A DNA stretch of 64,000 bases from Nitrospira sp. (lineage in GTDB: Bacteria > Nitrospirota > Nitrospiria > Nitrospirales > Nitrospiraceae), in assembly GCA_020697375.1 (NCBI GenBank), contig JAJFBJ010000010.1, forward strand, positions 1 to 64,000, in the 5' to 3' direction. A model generated the notes under the pieces. It was given only the letters and a program-made list of their open reading frames with translations, searched no databases and had not been told where the DNA came from. Below are positions 60,942 through 64,000 of this stretch, one piece after another. Made by a program: the position numbers and the translations under genes. How positions within the stretch are numbered: position 1 is the stretch's first letter; each line of letters opens with the position of its first letter.

Positions 60942-62672
60942 ATGAAACACAATCAGACGCCTTCGCAGACCGAACCCACGGCCAAGGGATTTTCTCCCGG
61001 TTTTGCCGCGCTCGGGTTGGAAGCTTCCCTGTTGGCGACCCTCGAAGCCTTGGGTTATGAAGAGCCCACCCCGATTCAGCGCGAGGCAATCCCTCCGTTG
61101 TTGGAAGGACGCGACCTGCTGGGCCAAGCCGCCACGGGAACCGGGAAGACAGCGGCATTCGCCTTGCCGGTCTTGCAGCGTATCGCCCATGGTCCACGAA
61201 ACCGGCCCACGGCACTCGTACTGGTACCGACCCGGGAGTTGGCCGTGCAGGTGAGCGAAGCGGTGCAACGGTACGGGAAGGAACTGCGGATCAGCGTGCT
61301 CGCCCTGTACGGCGGCCAGGCTATGGGACCGCAGCTTCAGGCGCTCCGGCGCGGGGTGGAAGTCATCGTGGCGACGCCGGGCCGTGCATTGGATCACCTT
61401 CGCCGTCAGACGTTGAAGCTGAACGAGCTCAAAATCGTGGTGCTGGACGAGGCGGACGAAATGCTCGACATGGGCTTCGCCGACGATCTCGATGCCATTC
61501 TGGAGCAAACGCCGGCGACTAAGCAGACGGCGTTGTTTTCGGCCACCATGCCGCCGAGGATCGCCTCCATCGCCCGCCGGCATTTGAAAAATCCGGTCGA
61601 CGTGACGATTGCGCGGGAGCCGGTGAAGGCTGGAGCGACGCCCAAAGTGCAGCAGACCGCCTACGTGGTCGGTCGCGCCTATAAGCTTGCGGCGCTCGCC
61701 CGTATCCTGGACATTGCCACACCCAAATCGGCGCTGGTGTTTTGCCGAACCCGTTTGGAAGTCGATGACGTGACCGCCGGCTTGAACAGTCGCGGCTATC
61801 GGGCAGAGGCCATCCATGGAGGCATGAGCCAGGTCCAGCGCGATCGCGTGATGCAGGCCTTTCGATCCGGACAGACCCAGCTCTTGGTCGCCACCGATGT
61901 AGCGGCGCGAGGGCTGGATATCCCCTCCGTGTCCCACGTGATCAATTACGATCTTCCTTCCTCGTTGGAGGTCTACGTCCATCGGATCGGGCGGACGGGC
62001 CGGGCCGGACGTGAAGGCGCGGCCATGACGATCATCGATCCGCGTGAACAACGCCTCTTGCGCAGCGTGGAACAACATACGAAAGCGAAGATCACCATCG
62101 ATCAGGTGCCATCCGTGGGTGATCTGTTGGCCAAACGGCTGGAACGGACGAAAGCCTCCATTCAAGAAACTTTGGAGGGAGACGGTTTGGAGGATTTCCG
62201 CCGGGTCGCCCAGGCGCTGGCTGGGTCGGCTGATCCGATGGATATCGCGGCGGCGGCCATCAAGCTGATCTATCAATCGCACGGTGGCGAGCGGGCCGAT
62301 GAAGAGATTCCTGCGTTGCAGGCGAGGGCGATGGAACCCTATCGCCCTTCCCGTCCGTCATACGGAGCGGCAGGCCAGCAGGGAGATCGCGCCAGAGCGC
62401 CGCGAGCAGGCGCCGGTCCTCGAGGCCGGGCGGCTGGAACCGTGCGGGTCTATGTGGGGGCGGGACGCGCCGCGGGCGTCGGACCTGGTGATCTGGTCGG
62501 CGCCATTGCGAATGAGGCAGGCGTGCCGTCGCGCATGATCGGCGCGATTGAAGTCGAGGAGCGATTCTCTCTGGTGGATGTGCAGGAAGAGGCGGCGCGG
62601 CAGATTATCGAAGCGTTGGGACGGACGAGGATCAAGGGACAAAAGGTGGCGGTCAGGCTGTTTCGGGATTGA
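60942..62672 (+). CDS. DEAD-box RNA helicase with DbpA-type RNA-binding domain
   Basis: 576 residues. Motifs in order: Q motif region (E-P-T-P-I-Q), A-A-T-G-T-G-K-T (Walker A), P-T-R-E-L-A, A-T-P-G-R, D-E-A-D, S-A-T, A-R-G-L-D-I-P, H-R-I-G-R-T-G-R. A long linker with R/G-rich stretches leads to a C-terminal RNA-binding domain (about 500-576) like that of DbpA/CsdA (V-R-V-Y-V-G-A-G-R-A). It should act in ribosome assembly or cold-shock RNA remodelling. The symbol deaD would fit but is not certain. Confidence 0.92.
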   Translation: MKHNQTPSQTEPTAKGFSPGFAALGLEASLLATLEALGYEEPTPIQREAIPPLLEGRDLLGQAATGTGKTAAFALPVLQRIAHGPRNRPTALVLVPTRELAVQVSEAVQRYGKELRISVLALYGGQAMGPQLQALRRGVEVIVATPGRALDHLRRQTLKLNELKIVVLDEADEMLDMGFADDLDAILEQTPATKQTALFSATMPPRIASIARRHLKNPVDVTIAREPVKAGATPKVQQTAYVVGRAYKLAALARILDIATPKSALVFCRTRLEVDDVTAGLNSRGYRAEAIHGGMSQVQRDRVMQAFRSGQTQLLVATDVAARGLDIPSVSHVINYDLPSSLEVYVHRIGRTGRAGREGAAMTIIDPREQRLLRSVEQHTKAKITIDQVPSVGDLLAKRLERTKASIQETLEGDGLEDFRRVAQALAGSADPMDIAAAAIKLIYQSHGGERADEEIPALQARAMEPYRPSRPSYGAAGQQGDRARAPRAGAGPRGRAAGTVRVYVGAGRAAGVGPGDLVGAIANEAGVPSRMIGAIEVEERFSLVDVQEEAARQIIEALGRTRIKGQKVAVRLFRD

Positions 62673-62794
62673 CGCCACGGGCCTGGCGCCGGTCTTGACG
62701 AATCATAAAGCACCGTCGCCTTGCAGCCCGTCCCGTGACCGACAGACTACGCTCATGATGTTTTCCCGGGCCTTCACATCGCCCCATGCCTGGA

Positions 62795-63106
62795 TCAAGC
62801 ATGTTGCTCAATCGGCCATGGATATGCAGAGACGAGCCGATACCATTCGCTCGTGGCCTGCTGGGACCGCGCCTTCCATCGAGATTCCCTTCGTAGACCT
62901 GCCTCTGATTGTCCATCCACGTTAATGGTAAGGATAGCGCCGTAGAAACTCTTGATGGCGAGCGGTTGTGCCCGCCGTGATCCAGTGATTCGTGGCGCGA
63001 AAGTGAAATCTGCCAGTTCGGGATTCTGTTGAATCGCCTGTACGGTCCCCCCCATCCGTTCCACATCGACGCCGTTGGTGGTTGCGCTCATCGTTGCCTG
63101 TGACAT
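62795..63106 (-). pseudogene. OsmC-family remnant, frameshifted and truncated
   Basis: From ATG 63106 (GGAGG upstream) the frame reads N-G-V-D-V-E-R ... N-P-E-L-A-D-F-T-F, typical of OsmC-like peroxidases. Then three one-base deletions (near 63000, 62974 and 62958) are needed to read R-A-T-N-H-W-I-T-G-G-H-N-R-S-A-I-K-S-F-Y-G-A, a known OsmC block, after which the frame is restored but the rest of the domain is missing. A decayed gene, or partly a sequence-error artefact. Confidence 0.6.
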
Positions 63107-63190
63107 GGTGCATCCTCCCGTTGTTGGTTGATCAGCGATGCTGAGCTTGAAACAAGAGCCGGTCGGCATTCCGGCAGAAACCTTCCCAAT

Positions 63191-63454
63191 TCATCCCTGT
63201 ACCCGTTCGAGCGAGAGTCCACGGAACACCTGCCTGCGGGATGGTACCGGGCGTCTGAAGCGAGAAAAACGTCCTTCGCAGGAGAGCAGGCGCCAGGCTC
63301 CGTGTGTCCCTATGGCCTGGGCCAGGTTCTGCACCAGCGCAGAAAAAAATCCGTGGCCGGTTTCCGTCGCGGTGCCCTGAAGAATGGCGCACAGGGCTGC
63401 ATCGGCTTCCAGGCCTTGTAGCCGGAGAGAATTCTGGTCGTAGGGCGGGGGCAT
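63191..63454 (-). pseudogene. Possible GAF-domain sensor remnant
   Basis: The frame includes A-L-C-A-I-L-Q-G-T-A-T-E-T-G-H-G-F-F-S and L-V-Q-N-L-A-Q-A-I-G-T, which resembles the first helix of GAF-domain sensors. The expected continuation is absent and the remainder is arginine-rich. I judge it a truncated gene; a short unknown protein is the other possibility. Confidence 0.35.
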
Positions 63455-63575
63455 GGAAAGATGGCAAGGTATGAATCCATAGGATCTGGTTCAAGAGCGA
63501 AAGCGGGCCTGCAGAGATGCATCGTGGCCTGATCCGCAGACTCCCATGCCGCCGCCGATAATGTTACGATGGCCG

Positions 63576-64000
63576 ATGCCCGCAGAATCTTCCGCTTCCA
63601 TCGAAACCAACATTCCGCAACGCATGGATCGCCTTCCTTGGTCCCGCTGGCATTGGCTGGTGATCACGGCTCTCGGTGTCACGTGGATACTGGATGGGCT
63701 TGAAGTCTCCATCGTGGCGGCGCTCGGTCCGGTCCTCACGCACAGCACAACCTTGCATCTCACGCCGTCGGAGGTCGGGCTCACGGCTTCGGCCTATCTG
63801 TCCGGCTCCGTGCTCGGCGCGATTGTGTTTTCCTACCTGACCGACCGGCAGGGGCGGAAGAAGTGGTTTCTGTTCACTCTCATGCTCTACCTCGTCGCGA
63901 CGGTTCTGACGGCATTTTCCTGGGATCTGTGGAGCTTCATGTTCTTTCGTTTTTTGACCGGTGCAGGCATCGGGGGAGAATATGCCGCGATCAATTCCGC
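63576..64000 (+). CDS. MFS transporter, sugar-porter-like (cut by window end)
   Basis: At least 141 residues, open at the window edge. The first helices match major facilitator proteins: W-H-W-L-V-I-T-A-L-G-V-T-W-I-L-D-G-L-E near residue 22, the loop T-D-R-Q-G-R-K-K (motif A, G-x-x-x-D-R-x-G-R-K-K type) near 91 and the end G-A-G-I-G-G-E-Y-A-A. Resembles the metabolite:H+ or sugar porter groups. In-frame ATGs also exist at 63546 and 63561, so the start is not fixed. Confidence 0.85.
   Translation, partial: MPAESSASIETNIPQRMDRLPWSRWHWLVITALGVTWILDGLEVSIVAALGPVLTHSTTLHLTPSEVGLTASAYLSGSVLGAIVFSYLTDRQGRKKWFLFTLMLYLVATVLTAFSWDLWSFMFFRFLTGAGIGGEYAAINS

Noticed and set aside
1..64000. tRNA genes
   Set aside because: GGTTC-like T-loop strings occur (for example near 3060) but no matching acceptor, anticodon and D-arm could be found.
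1..64000. CRISPR arrays and intact insertion sequences
   Set aside because: No regularly spaced direct repeats and no transposase or integrase reading frame were seen. The two palindromic repeats carry no gene.

Overview
The window is a gene-dense chromosomal segment from a GC-rich Gram-negative-type bacterium with lipoproteins, Tat and Sec exports and murein transglycosylases. Gene content and order (zapB-zapA, rny-ymdB-xseA-xseB-tlyA, hflK-hflC, fhs, an arsM/arsS arsenic cluster, many short unrecognised lipoproteins) suggest a Nitrospira-like member of Nitrospirota. That placement is inference; there is no rRNA or taxonomic marker here, and I found no tRNA, CRISPR array or intact insertion sequence.

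Region 0.1-27.7 kb is mostly core. It holds nadB, a small lytic transglycosylase, the translationally coupled pabB-pabC pair, the F0 part of ATP synthase (atpI-atpB-atpE-atpF, with F1 genes absent and an apparent one-base deletion at the end of atpB), larE, an active/inactive pair of M16 peptidases, rlmN, a TPR-SLT transglycosylase, zapB-zapA, an untranslated structured stretch, then rny-ymdB-xseA-xseB-tlyA. An NDP-sugar epimerase, a rhodanese, cutA, an M23 peptidase, fhs and hflK-hflC follow.

Region 27.7-30.9 kb is an arsenic cluster. arsR, with an ArsR-type operator, and arsM run rightward. arsS (radical SAM, arsenosugar type) and an unrecognised 232-residue protein run leftward. The 232-residue protein seems to carry two tandem copies of a module resembling the ArsM C-terminal domain.

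Region 31-49 kb is accessory. It holds DUF2784, DUF488 and TfoX-N proteins, a MoaD/ThiS-type remnant, an ATP-dependent DNA ligase, methyltransferases, several lipoproteins, a MntA-HepT toxin-antitoxin pair flanked by two look-alike promoters, a metzincin-type lipoprotein with a secreted partner, a Nudix hydrolase, a PAP2 phosphatase, a 43-residue membrane protein, an FAD monooxygenase, an AEC carrier and an MFS drug-efflux protein.

Region 49.7-64 kb looks like stress and housekeeping functions. It holds a TPR protein, a CBS-pair protein whose N-terminal domain recurs as a stand-alone protein 8 kb away, a zinc-ribbon protein, a YetF-like protein, a P-loop-less AAA relative, GIY-YIG, gluconokinase, an MBL-fold protein, DUF2127, a Tat-exported aldo/keto reductase, a ferredoxin-reductase-like flavoprotein, pyrophosphatase, a DEAD-box helicase, remnants of OsmC and GAF genes, and an MFS transporter cut by the window end. 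Two copies of a ~122 bp palindromic intergenic repeat lie at 50.8 and 55.4 kb.
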